A stretch of DNA of 64,000 bases, from assembly GCA_016712595.1 (NCBI GenBank), contig JADJQT010000002.1:496001-560000 (forward strand). The letters are read 5' to 3'. Source of the stretch: Rhodospirillales bacterium (GTDB taxonomy: Bacteria; Pseudomonadota; Alphaproteobacteria; Rhodospirillales; Defluviicoccaceae). The position numbers and the translations under genes are program-made. Below, in pieces: positions 37,168 through 45,234 of the stretch (position 1 is the stretch's first letter; every line of letters starts with the position of its first letter). The notes under the pieces are model-generated. The model did not search any database. It saw nothing but the letters and a program-made list of their open reading frames with translations, and was not told the origin of the DNA.

Positions 37168-38403
37168 ATGGCGGATGTCTTCATCAGCTATGCACGGTCG
37201 GATTGCGCCAAGGCGGAACGTCTCGCTCGGCTACTAACCAAGCGTGGCTGGTCGGTGTGGTGGGACAGCAGCCTCAAAGCCGGCGAGATCTGGGACGAGG
37301 TCATCGAGCGGCAACTGAACACGGCGCGCTGTGTACTCGTTTTGTGGTCACGACAGTCGGTTGCCCGGCGATGGGTGCGCGCCGAGGCGAGCGAGGGGTT
37401 GAGCCGCGGCATTCTCGTCCCGGCGGTCCTGGAGCCGGGCCGGATACCGTTGCAGTTCCGCCAGGTGCAGGCCGAGGACCTCACGGGCTGGGACGGATCG
37501 CCGACGCATCCGGGATTGCAACGTTTGCTGCAGGTGATCGCCATGCGCATCGGCAGCGCGAATGTGCTCGAGGGCGGGAGAGCGGCGATCGATGATCCCA
37601 AGGCTGCGGCGACGATTGCGGGCACGGCTGCGGCGCGGCGGACACCGTGGCGCGCGGATGATCCGTCGCTGCCGTGGGCGTTCCGCGACGTTGATGTTGC
37701 CTGGTGCCCCGAGCTGGTCGGCCTGCCTGCCGGAGGCTTTCTGATGGGATCACCGCCAAACGACCCGTCGTGCGCCGCCGACGAACGCCCGCAGCATCGG
37801 GTCGAACTGTCGCATCGCTTCGCGATCGGACGCTTTGCCGTGACATTCCAGGAATACGATCATTTCTGCGAGGTGGCCGGGCGAGAAAAGCCGGGCGATT
37901 TCGGCTGGGGGCGCGGCCGGCGGCCGGTGATCAAGGTGAACTGGGCGGATGCTCAAGCCTATGCCGGCTGGCTCAGCGAGGTTACAGGCCAGACCTACCG
38001 GCTGCCGAGCGAGGCCGAGTGGGAATACGCGTGTCGGGCGGGGACAACCTCACGCTATGCGTGCGGTGACGAACTGCGGGACGACGATGCGAATGTTGCC
38101 GGACGGCTGAGGTGCACGGCCGAGGTCGGCTCGCTTGCCGCCAATCCCTGGGGGCTGTTCGACATGCACGGCAACGTTTGGGAGTGGGTGGAAGATCATT
38201 GGCACGGCGATTATGAGGGCGCGCCGACGGATGGTTCCGCCTGGATCGATCCGCCCAGCGTCGGCCCAGATGACAAGCGGGTGCTGCGCGGCGGATCATG
38301 GAACAACTTTCCCCGCCATTGCCGCTCGGCCAACCGCGTCGCCTATCGCGCAATCTTCCGCTACAACAGCTTCGGTTTTCGAATTGCCCGCACCCTCGAC
38401 TGA
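37168..38403 (+). CDS. TIR domain fused to an FGE-sulfatase-like domain (second copy)
   Basis: A 411-residue paralogue of the protein at 30608-31960. GGGGGAAG precedes the ATG at 37168. Residues 1-135 are a TIR domain opening MADVFISYARSDCAKAERLA, with WWDSSLKAGEIWDEVI and the putative catalytic Glu at residue 73 (WVRAEASEG). After a short linker, residues 180-411 are the FGE/sulfatase-modifying fold: GGFLMGSPPND, EYDHFCEVAG, YRLPSEAEWEYACRAG, DMHGNVWEWVEDHWHG, RVLRGGSWNN and GFRIARTLD. Of the two FGE active-site cysteines only the second (RHCRSANR) remains. The core matches its paralogue closely but the stretch between GGS and GFR differs strongly. It is convergent with fur. Confidence 0.85.
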   Translation: MADVFISYARSDCAKAERLARLLTKRGWSVWWDSSLKAGEIWDEVIERQLNTARCVLVLWSRQSVARRWVRAEASEGLSRGILVPAVLEPGRIPLQFRQVQAEDLTGWDGSPTHPGLQRLLQVIAMRIGSANVLEGGRAAIDDPKAAATIAGTAAARRTPWRADDPSLPWAFRDVDVAWCPELVGLPAGGFLMGSPPNDPSCAADERPQHRVELSHRFAIGRFAVTFQEYDHFCEVAGREKPGDFGWGRGRRPVIKVNWADAQAYAGWLSEVTGQTYRLPSEAEWEYACRAGTTSRYACGDELRDDDANVAGRLRCTAEVGSLAANPWGLFDMHGNVWEWVEDHWHGDYEGAPTDGSAWIDPPSVGPDDKRVLRGGSWNNFPRHCRSANRVAYRAIFRYNSFGFRIARTLD

Positions 38404-38474
38404 CGTCGACAGGCGCCGCCGTGTCTACGATCGTCCTGTTCCTGGCCTGGAGGCGAGGCGCGTGAACGGACGGG

Positions 38475-38903
38475 CTATTTCTCCCGCACGTCCAGGGGGA
38501 CGCCAAACAGTTCAAGACGGTGACCGACCAGCCGGTAGCCATGGCGTTCGGCGATCTGCCGCTGCAGTACCTCGATCTCGGGACTGCGGAACTCGATGAC
38601 CTTTCCGGACTGGATATCGATCAGGTGATCGTGGTGGTCCTCGCTCGCTTCCTCATAACGGGAGCGACCGTCGCCAAAGTCGTGACGCTCGAGGATGCTG
38701 GCCTCCTCGAACAGGCGGACGGTACGGTAGACGGTGGCGATGCTGATCCGCGGATCAATGCGCACCGCCCGGCGATAAACCTCCTCGACGTCTGGGTGGT
38801 CGGTGGCGTCGGAAAGGACGCGAGCGATGATCCGGCGCTGGCCAGTCATCTTCATGCCCTTTTCCAAACACAGATGCTCAATCCGCGACAGCTGCGACAT
38901 CAC
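38475..38903 (-). CDS. fur: Fur-family ferric/manganese uptake regulator
   Basis: Metal-dependent repressor, 142 residues. The winged helix (TGQRRIIARVLSDATDHPDVEEVYRRA, RISIATVYRTVRLFEE) is followed by the dimerisation domain with the metal-binding EDHHDHLIDIQSG. There is no C-terminal CxxC zinc site, as usual for alphaproteobacterial Fur/Mur proteins, which often sense manganese. Starts at 38903 or 38900 (MM). An inverted repeat at 38927-38956 may be its own operator. Confidence 0.92.
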   Translation of the reverse strand: MMSQLSRIEHLCLEKGMKMTGQRRIIARVLSDATDHPDVEEVYRRAVRIDPRISIATVYRTVRLFEEASILERHDFGDGRSRYEEASEDHHDHLIDIQSGKVIEFRSPEIEVLQRQIAERHGYRLVGHRLELFGVPLDVREK

Positions 38904-38926
38904 CCCTCCCGGCCTTTACGGCGACA

Positions 38927-38956
38927 TGACACTTTATATCAAACCTTATAGTGTCA
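38927..38956. promoter_or_regulatory. Inverted repeat upstream of fur
   Basis: TGACACT (38927-38933) and AGTGTCA (38950-38956) form a 7-bp inverted repeat around a 16-base AT-rich centre, 24 bases before the fur start. Likely an operator for fur, perhaps autoregulatory; it is not the classical enterobacterial Fur box. Confidence 0.45.
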
Positions 38957-39008
38957 ATGCGTCGAAGTTGCACTTCTTAACCGCGACGGGCGCTACGAAG
39001 GGGCAGAC

Positions 39009-39431
39009 TCACGCGCCTTTGCCGCCCTGGCTCCGCCGGGTCGTGCCCAGGCCGATTTCTTTCGCGAGGTTGCTTCGGTGCTTCGCGTAATTCGGGGCGA
39101 CCATTGGATATTCGGGCGGCAGACTCCAGCGATCGCGATACTCTTCGGGGGTCATGTCATACGCCGTCTTCAGGTGGCGCTTGAGCATCTTCAGCTTTTT
39201 GCCGTCTTCGAGACAGACGATGTAGTCTGGAAACACTGACCGCTTGACCGGCACCGCAGGTTTCGGCCGTTCCATCGACACTGGCTCCGAGCCCACCGAG
39301 GTCAAGGTCTGGTAAACGCTTTGGATCAAGTTCGGCAACTCTGCTGCGGCAATCGGATTGTTTCCAACATGAGCGGCGACGATCTCCGTCGTCAGTTCGA
39401 GCATTTCAGTAAAACCTGGCTTTTCGCGCAT
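39009..39431 (-). CDS. MucR/Ros-family transcriptional regulator
   Basis: A 140-residue zinc-finger DNA-binding protein of the alphaproteobacterial Ros/MucR family, which silences or activates exopolysaccharide, motility and cell-cycle genes. Family landmarks: ELTTEIVAAHVGNN near the N terminus and YIVCLEDGKKLKMLKRHLKT with DMTPEEYRDRWSL; the Ros-type C2H2 site is reduced, as in many MucR proteins. Two starts are possible: ATG 39431, or the internal ATG 27 bases later (MLELTTEIV). Confidence 0.9.
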   Translation of the reverse strand: MREKPGFTEMLELTTEIVAAHVGNNPIAAAELPNLIQSVYQTLTSVGSEPVSMERPKPAVPVKRSVFPDYIVCLEDGKKLKMLKRHLKTAYDMTPEEYRDRWSLPPEYPMVAPNYAKHRSNLAKEIGLGTTRRSQGGKGA

Positions 39432-39506
39432 CCTACTTTCTACCTTCGACTTACCGCAGATTTCGACATATATAGTAAATACTCTCTACGGAAGCAAGTC
39501 ACATTG

Positions 39507-39833
39507 ATGTCAAATAGAGACGAGAAAACGAGCGAAAATTGCGCAGATTATTTCCTCGATATCTCAAACGAGGTCTGCCCACTCACTTTTGTGCGAACAA
39601 AGCTTCTCCTTGAGCGGATGGCGCCCGGCGAGATGGCTGATGTGTTGTTGCGGGGAGCCGAACCGCTCGCCAACGTTCCCAATGCCGTTGCCAGCCAGGG
39701 ACACACGATCGTCGAGTTGGTTCCGCTCGCGGCGGATCATGTCGACCCCGCCATTCCGGCCAGCGCCGGGGTCCACCGCCTGAGGGTCCGCAAGATGCTT
39801 CCGCCTCACCGCATCAGAGGTCGAGACTCATGA
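39507..39833 (+). CDS. TusA/YedF-family sulfurtransferase-like protein
   Basis: A 108-residue protein with the family motif CPLTFVRTK (the sulfur-carrying Cys is CPxT/P), within LDISNEVCPLTFVRTKLLLER, followed by LRGAEPLANVPNAVASQGH, the strand-helix pair of the TusA fold. The C-terminal extension of about 30 residues is not typical. Starts ATG 39507; the ribosome site is weak. It is divergent from mucR and converges with rimI, overlapping by 20 bases. It may move sulfur in tRNA thiolation, molybdopterin or sulfur oxidation; the sequence alone cannot tell. Confidence 0.82.
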   Translation: MSNRDEKTSENCADYFLDISNEVCPLTFVRTKLLLERMAPGEMADVLLRGAEPLANVPNAVASQGHTIVELVPLAADHVDPAIPASAGVHRLRVRKMLPPHRIRGRDS

Positions 39834-40269
39834 CGATGGCGTCCGCCGCCCCGGTGATTCGGCGATAGTATCGCCGCCTTCGGCCGATATCACTCAGGCC
39901 GCAGGCGGTGTACAGCGCCCGGGCGGCGGCATTGTCTTCGGCGACTTCTAGAAAGGCACGGCGGACTCCCCGCTGGCGCGCTTCGTCGAGCGCCGCCGTC
40001 AAGACGCGCATGCCAACGCCCTGCCGGCGGAACAGGGGGGATGACGCGCAGGACAGGATCTCGCATTCGTCGCCGACCGCCCGGCAGAGAACGAAACCGG
40101 CGATGGTGTCTGCCGACCAGGCTATGATCCCGATCGCGTGCGGTGGCGTCAGCAAGGTGTAGATCGATCGTGCATCCCATGCCTCGGAGAAGCACGCGGC
40201 ATGGATTGCGGCGAGGACATAGCAGTCGGTCGGCGCCGCTGGCGTAAGGCGCATCGGATGCAAGCTCAT
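39814..40269 (-). CDS. rimI: Ribosomal protein S18-alanine N-acetyltransferase RimI
   Basis: GNAT-fold N-acetyltransferase of 151 residues. AIHAACFSEAWDARSIY, GDECEILSCASSPLFRRQGVG (acetyl-CoA binding R/QxxGxG/A, here RRQGVGMRV) and LEVAEDNAAARALYTACGL are family features. The ATG overlaps the tsaB stop by four bases (ATGA, 40266-40269), so the pair is translationally coupled. Confidence 0.92.
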   Translation of the reverse strand: MSLHPMRLTPAAPTDCYVLAAIHAACFSEAWDARSIYTLLTPPHAIGIIAWSADTIAGFVLCRAVGDECEILSCASSPLFRRQGVGMRVLTAALDEARQRGVRRAFLEVAEDNAAARALYTACGLSDIGRRRRYYRRITGAADAIVMSLDL

Positions 40270-41027
40270 CGTGACAAATCGCCATCGGCCGGCGGCTCGG
40301 CGTTGGTGCCGCCCACAGCTCCGCCCTGGGTTCTGGTCGCAGGTCCCGTGGCGGGTGGCGCGAGATAGAGTGGTGCCGGCGGCAAGGTGGGGCGCTCGCC
40401 GGCGAGCCAGCGCCGCTCGGCGCAGGCCGCGACGCACGCGGCTCGCGGATAATCCGTGCCGGCGATGATGGCGCCCTCCGTACCCACGGCGCGAAGTGCC
40501 TCGGCGAGCGCCGCCGCGCCGTTGCCGGCAAGATGCAGCGATCCGTGCTCCGCGCGATTCGCCCAGATCTCCGCCGCCGCTAACGGGGAAAGGCATTGAG
40601 GCGCCGCCATCGGCGCGCCCTGCTCGAACGCTTGCCCGAACGCTTGCCCGAACGCTTGGACGTAGAGATCGCCGCGTTTGCTGTCGAGCGCGACGAGCAG
40701 CCGACCTTCAGTGATCGCCGCCGCATCGGCGATCGATTCCAGTGTTGTGACACCAAGGCAGGGGATGCCGGCGGCCAGCGCGATACCCCTGGCGGTGGCC
40801 AACCCGACGCGCAGGCCGGTGAACCCCCCTGGTCCAACCGTCACCGCGATGAGGTCAAGCGCCGAAAAATCGCAGTGCTCGGCGTCGAGGGCACCCAGCA
40901 CCATGGGCATCAGCGCCTCCGCGTGGCCGCGGGGCATCACCGCGAAGCGCTCGTATCCCGGACGGCCGTCACGCCGCAGCGCGACGGAACACGCGCCCGT
41001 CGCGGTATCGATGGCGAGTATTCTCAT
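40266..41027 (-). CDS. tsaB: tRNA threonylcarbamoyladenosine biosynthesis protein TsaB
   Basis: Regulatory partner of TsaD in t6A modification of tRNA. 253 residues of the ASKHA fold: MRILAIDTATGACSVAL, AVTVGPGGFTGLRVGLATARGIAL and GTTLESIAD-like VTTLESIADAAA. The C-terminal tail is Gly/Pro rich. A local repeat of ACGCTTGCCCGA in DNA yields GQAFGQAFEQ near residue 125. Coupled to rimI by a four-base overlap, the usual order in alphaproteobacteria. Confidence 0.92.
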   Translation of the reverse strand: MRILAIDTATGACSVALRRDGRPGYERFAVMPRGHAEALMPMVLGALDAEHCDFSALDLIAVTVGPGGFTGLRVGLATARGIALAAGIPCLGVTTLESIADAAAITEGRLLVALDSKRGDLYVQAFGQAFGQAFEQGAPMAAPQCLSPLAAAEIWANRAEHGSLHLAGNGAAALAEALRAVGTEGAIIAGTDYPRAACVAACAERRWLAGERPTLPPAPLYLAPPATGPATRTQGGAVGGTNAEPPADGDLSR

Positions 41028-41185
41028 CCGGGGTTATGGTTCCGCCGTCGCAAGGAGAAGGGCGTGGCGATTGCCGCTCTTGCCGGGCGAGCGCGGCGCG
41101 CCGGGTCCGATGAGGCGGCAGGTGCCGAGGTGCCGAGGTGCCGTGCGCCAAGGTTACGCGAAGAGAAAAGCCTGGGAGTAGACGA

Positions 41186-41740
41186 ATGCTGGTCGAGATC
41201 ACACCGGAGGCGTTCGGCATCGAGATCGACCTGATTTATGCCACGGCGCGAAATTTCACTGGCGCGCCGATTTACCGCCATCCCGCCTGCCTTTTGCATG
41301 CCGATACGGCGGATTTGCTGCGCCGGGCGGTCGAACGCGCCGCGCCGCTGGGACTGCGCCTCAAGGTTTTCGATGCTTTTCGACCGTCGGAAGCGCAGTG
41401 GATGCTGTGGCGTTATCTCCCCGACGCGAATTACATCGGTGATCCGCGGCGGGGGTCGCCGCACAGCATGGGGGCGGCGGTCGACCTGACGCTCATCGAT
41501 GCTGCCAGCGGCGCCGAACTCGACATGGGAACCGGGTTCGACGACATGCGGCCTCACTCGTGGCACGGCGACGGGACGATATCGGCGACGGCGCAGCGGA
41601 ACCGCATGCTGCTTCTCGGCATCATGTCCTGCGCCGGGTTCGATTTTTTTCGCAACGAATGGTGGCATTATCAGCTTTTCAAACCGCGCGGGCGTTATCC
41701 GGTCCTTTCGGACAGCGCATCGCCGATTCGCATAATGTAG
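41186..41740 (+). CDS. D-Ala-D-Ala dipeptidase, VanX/DdpX-like
   Basis: Zinc dipeptidase of 184 residues, cytoplasmic by absence of signal. Family motifs: SPHSMGAAVDLTL (SxHxxGxAxD, two zinc ligands), a Glu/His pair in NEWWHYQLF (EWWH, catalytic Glu and third zinc ligand), and the conserved Arg in FDAFRP. Start ATG at 41186 with GGGAG 5-9 bases upstream. Outside vancomycin-resistance clusters such enzymes recycle peptidoglycan D-Ala-D-Ala. Confidence 0.9.
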   Translation: MLVEITPEAFGIEIDLIYATARNFTGAPIYRHPACLLHADTADLLRRAVERAAPLGLRLKVFDAFRPSEAQWMLWRYLPDANYIGDPRRGSPHSMGAAVDLTLIDAASGAELDMGTGFDDMRPHSWHGDGTISATAQRNRMLLLGIMSCAGFDFFRNEWWHYQLFKPRGRYPVLSDSASPIRIM

Positions 41741-41756
41741 CGCGCGCAGGTCCAGC

Positions 41757-42347
41757 TTAAACCACCTGGCAGGCTTCGTCGAACCCAAGGCGGATATTGC
41801 GCGGCTTGAGCTTCGCGGCGTCGCCAAAGCCGAGGTTGCACAGAAAGTTCGATCGCACCGTTGTTCCGGCGAAAAACGCCGCGTCGACAGCGGCGCCGTC
41901 GAAGCCGGACATCGGGCCGCAGTCGAGCCCGAGGGCCCGCGCCGCCAGCATGAAATACGCACTTTGCAGCGAGCCGTTGCGAAAAGCCGTGGATTCGATC
42001 AGCGCATCGTTGCCGACGAACCACGCGCGGGCATCCGTGTGAGGAAAGAGCTGCGGCAAACGCTCATAGAACGCGAGGTCATGGGCGAAGATCGCCGTCG
42101 CCGGCGCCAGCATCGTTTTCTCGACGTTGCCCGGCAGGAGCGCGGGCTTCAGCTTCGCCTTCGCCTCCGGCGAGACTACGAAGACGATGCGGAGCGGGCT
42201 GCAGTTGGCGCTTGTGGGTCCGAGCTTGGCGAGGTCCCAAACCGCCTGCAGCCGTTCGACGCTTACCGTCCCCTCGGACCACGCACTGTGCGTGCGGCCG
42301 TGGCGAAACAGCGTATCAAGGGCAACGTCGTCCACTGGTGTCGTCAC
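41757..42347 (-). CDS. Nitroreductase-family protein, RutE/HadB-like (malonic semialdehyde reductase type)
   Basis: FMN-dependent flavoprotein of 196 residues. The pattern DTLFRHGRTHSAWSEGTVS, LGPTSANCSPLR (flavin phosphate contact), PAT.IFAHDLAFYE and GLDCGPMSGFDGAAVD matches the RutE subgroup of nitroreductases. In E. coli RutE reduces malonic semialdehyde in pyrimidine degradation; no other rut genes are near, so a general semialdehyde reductase role is as likely. Confidence 0.88.
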   Translation of the reverse strand: MTTPVDDVALDTLFRHGRTHSAWSEGTVSVERLQAVWDLAKLGPTSANCSPLRIVFVVSPEAKAKLKPALLPGNVEKTMLAPATAIFAHDLAFYERLPQLFPHTDARAWFVGNDALIESTAFRNGSLQSAYFMLAARALGLDCGPMSGFDGAAVDAAFFAGTTVRSNFLCNLGFGDAAKLKPRNIRLGFDEACQVV

Positions 42348-42431
42348 GCTTGGTCTCCTTTAATCGGGTAAGTGGGCCGATCTCTCGGGTTGGGCCGAGG
42401 CGATCCCTCGGCGATGATTTGTGGGGGTGGC

Positions 42432-43403
42432 TCAGACCGAGGATTTGTGGGGTGCGAGACGCGCGCCGTCGAAACGCTCCAGATGCTGCGCCGCTATCGT
42501 CTGGCGAATGACGTCTTCGCCGAGGACAGCGTCCGCCCTGGACGTCGGCAGAGCGCCGGTCAGTTGGCGCGAGTCGAGTGGCGCGCCCGCCAGCCGCATG
42601 CGACGCCGTTCATAACGGAACCCGGCATAGGCGGGGCGGGTATTCAGCGCATGAATAATGGCGCGTATCGCCTCGAGAAGCCGTGCACCGTCCTCGGTCG
42701 GCAGGGGGGCAGAGGCGATGGGCGGGTGTGACCGCGCCGCAGGCGATCGCTGCGCGAACGGCGCCTCGCCGCCGAGACGCGGCAGGGCATCGGCGATCGC
42801 CGTTCCCCAGCTGCTCGCCGTTGCCAGCGCGGCGATGATGATCGCCGGCGGAACGGCGTCGATTCGCAGCTCCAGTTCTTCAAAATCACCGTCGTCGACG
42901 TTGAACCCCTCGGCGAGGATCCGTATCCACAAGCGCTCGACCGCCGGCAGCGTTTCGCCCAAGGCGGCGCGTTGACGCAAGGACCAAAGCCGGCTGCGGT
43001 CGGCGAGGATCTCCTCGTTGGCGAAGAGAGCAAGCGGCAGAACGGAGCGGATGAAAGCCTGCTCGTTTCCCGGCGAATGCCCGCTCGCGCCGCCGGGCTC
43101 GCCGGTATTCGGCAAGGAAAGGCCGATCGCACTGCGCGGAACCGGCGCGCCGGCGGCGACCGCGTCGAGATCGTACGCATCGGCGGTGCTGGTGGCCGCA
43201 CCGCCGGCCGCTTGCCCGGCGCTTGGAGCAGCCCCGACAGAAGCGGAGGCCTCGTCCGTCGAGGCCCGCCGCGACGGAGCCGATTCGATGGCCTCGGAAC
43301 TGGCGCGGCGCTCGCCGGTCGGCGACCAAAAGACACCGCCGCCGATCACCGCGACAACAATGGCGAAAAGAAAGAGCAGCAAGGCGCGATGAAAGGCGCT
43401 CAT
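42432..43403 (-). CDS. Bax-like membrane-anchored protein lacking a normal catalytic glutamate
   Basis: A 323-residue protein with one N-terminal membrane helix (ALLLFLFAIVVAVIGGGVFW) and an exported domain. A Ser/Ala-rich disordered region (about 25-95) precedes a domain that resembles Bax-type glucosaminidases: FIRSVLPLALFANEEILADRSRL and LATASSWGTAIADAL. In active members the last motif reads ESGWGTS with the catalytic Glu; here Ala/Ser stand in its place, so the enzyme is probably inactive or divergent. Start ATG at 43403; the frame goes 12 codons further to a GTG at 43439. Confidence 0.6.
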   Translation of the reverse strand: MSAFHRALLLFLFAIVVAVIGGGVFWSPTGERRASSEAIESAPSRRASTDEASASVGAAPSAGQAAGGAATSTADAYDLDAVAAGAPVPRSAIGLSLPNTGEPGGASGHSPGNEQAFIRSVLPLALFANEEILADRSRLWSLRQRAALGETLPAVERLWIRILAEGFNVDDGDFEELELRIDAVPPAIIIAALATASSWGTAIADALPRLGGEAPFAQRSPAARSHPPIASAPLPTEDGARLLEAIRAIIHALNTRPAYAGFRYERRRMRLAGAPLDSRQLTGALPTSRADAVLGEDVIRQTIAAQHLERFDGARLAPHKSSV

Positions 43404-43523
43404 CGCTGGGGCTGGAGCTGGGGGCGGCGGCCTGGGCACGTCGGCGCGACCGGCAAAAGCTCCGCCATCATGGCGCTGACCGACGCTCCGACCTGCGAGG
43501 TCGTAATCGCTGAAGCGTATCCT

Positions 43524-44075
43524 TTAATCGGCCGGGCGAACTTCGACGACCTCGGGAACATAATAGCGCAGCATGTTTTCAATGCCGTTGCGTAAGGTCG
43601 CCGTCGAGCTCGGGCACCCGGAGCAGGCGCCCTGCATGTGCAGATAGACGATCCCGTCCTCGAAGCTGCGAAAGATGATGTCGCCACCATCCTGAGCGAC
43701 CGCCGGACGCACGCGCGTTTCGAGCAGTTCCTTGATCTGAGAGACGATTTCGTCGTCATCGCTGCCGTCGTGGCCGCCGATCGTGGCTCCCTCGACGATG
43801 ATCGCGTCGCCGGAGGTGAAGTGGTCCATGATCGCGGCGAGAATGATCGGCTTCATGACGTCCCATTCCGGGGCCGAATCCTTCGTAACCGAGACGAAGT
43901 CGCTGCCGAGAAAGACACCGCACACGCCGTCGACAGCGAACAGGCGCGATGCCAGCGGCGAGCTGATGGCTTGGTCCAGCGCGGTGAAGTTCGCCGTGCC
44001 CTCGGGCATCACAGTGCGACCCGGCAGAAACTTCAACGTCGAAGGGTTAGGGGTAAGTTCGGTCTGGATGAACAT
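43524..44075 (-). CDS. NifU-like Fe-S scaffold/carrier protein (NfuA type)
   Basis: A 183-residue iron-sulfur carrier. The N-terminal Nfu domain (MFIQTELTPNPSTLKFLPG) is followed by the NifU C-terminal domain with QDGGDIIFRSFEDGIVYL and the cluster-binding GACSGCPSS (CxxC). ATG at 44075 is the family start, although the frame extends upstream. Upstream of the Bax-like gene and downstream of trpS, the order seen widely in alphaproteobacteria. Confidence 0.92.
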   Translation of the reverse strand: MFIQTELTPNPSTLKFLPGRTVMPEGTANFTALDQAISSPLASRLFAVDGVCGVFLGSDFVSVTKDSAPEWDVMKPIILAAIMDHFTSGDAIIVEGATIGGHDGSDDDEIVSQIKELLETRVRPAVAQDGGDIIFRSFEDGIVYLHMQGACSGCPSSTATLRNGIENMLRYYVPEVVEVRPAD

Positions 44076-44162
44076 CGCCTTCTCGCTCCCAGAGACGCTC
44101 CGACCGGGCCGATCCCGGTGGCTATTTGCCATAATACCATCTGGTCAGAACAAGACCGCGGA

Positions 44163-45179
44163 TCAAGTGCATTGCGACGCGCTAGGGTCGAGGAAACCGA
44201 GGGTATCATAAACCTCACGTAGAATTGGCGCGGCGATGGCGGCAGCCCTGGCCGCGCCGTCCGCCAAAATCGCATCAAGATGAGCCGGTTCGGCCTCCAG
44301 GCGCCGCATTTCGGCGGCGATCGGCGCAAGTCGGTCGACGGCGAGATCGGCGAGTTGCTGCTTGAACGCCGAGAACATCGCGCCGGCGAAGCGGGCGCAG
44401 GTTTGCTCGAGCGTCTCGCCGGCGAGCGCCGCGTAGATACCGAGAAGATTGGCCGCCTCCGGGCGCGCCGTAAGTCCGTCCGGGGTCTCGGGCAAAAGGT
44501 CGGGGTCCGACGTCGCCTTTTGGATCTTGCGGCGAATGATATCGGCGTCGTCGGTCATATTGATCCGCGAATTCTCCGACGGATCGGACTTGCTCATCTT
44601 CGCCTTGCCGTCGCGCAGCGACATCACCCGGGTCGCCGGCCCGAAAATCAGCGGCTCGGGTATCGGAAAGACGTCCTTGGCGAAATCGGTGTTGAACTTC
44701 TGGGCAATGTCGCGGGTCAATTCCAGGTGCTGCTTCTGGTCCTCGCCGACCGGCACGTGCGTCGCCTTGTAGGCGAGAATGTCCGCCGCCATCAGGTTGG
44801 GATAGGCGTAAAGTCCGACGGAGGCGTTTTCCCGGTGCTTGCCGGCCTTCTCCTTGAACTGGGTCATCCGGTTGAGCCAGCCGAGGCGGGCGACGCAGTT
44901 GAACACCCAGGCAAGCTGGGCGTGGGCGGCAACCTGGCTCTGGTTGAAGACGATATGCCGTCGCGCATCGATGCCCGATGCCAGCATTGCCGCGGCGATT
45001 CTGCGGGTGTTCGCTCGCAGCTCGGCCGGGTCCTGCCAAACGGTGATCGCGTGCAGGTCGACGACGCAGAAAATGCACTCGAACTCGTCCTGCAACCGCA
45101 CCCAATTATGGATGGCGCCCAAGTAGTTTCCGAGATGCAGGTGGCCGGTCGGCTGGATGCCGGAAAAGATGCGTTTCAT
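44163..45179 (-). CDS. trpS: Tryptophanyl-tRNA synthetase
   Basis: Class I aminoacyl-tRNA synthetase charging tRNA(Trp), 338 residues. The HIGH-type motif is PTGHLHLGNYLGA (about residues 11-23), the KMSKS loop is AKMSKSDPSE, and GEDQKQHLELTRDIAQKFN matches the family. Start at ATG 45179 (or 45182). Downstream of murJ and upstream of nfuA in the same direction. Confidence 0.96.
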   Translation of the reverse strand: MKRIFSGIQPTGHLHLGNYLGAIHNWVRLQDEFECIFCVVDLHAITVWQDPAELRANTRRIAAAMLASGIDARRHIVFNQSQVAAHAQLAWVFNCVARLGWLNRMTQFKEKAGKHRENASVGLYAYPNLMAADILAYKATHVPVGEDQKQHLELTRDIAQKFNTDFAKDVFPIPEPLIFGPATRVMSLRDGKAKMSKSDPSENSRINMTDDADIIRRKIQKATSDPDLLPETPDGLTARPEAANLLGIYAALAGETLEQTCARFAGAMFSAFKQQLADLAVDRLAPIAAEMRRLEAEPAHLDAILADGAARAAAIAAPILREVYDTLGFLDPSASQCT

Positions 45180-45234
45180 CATCAAGATTGCGAACAGAAG
45201 AGCGGGCGGGTTATCGCCCGCGGCGGCGGGCGGG

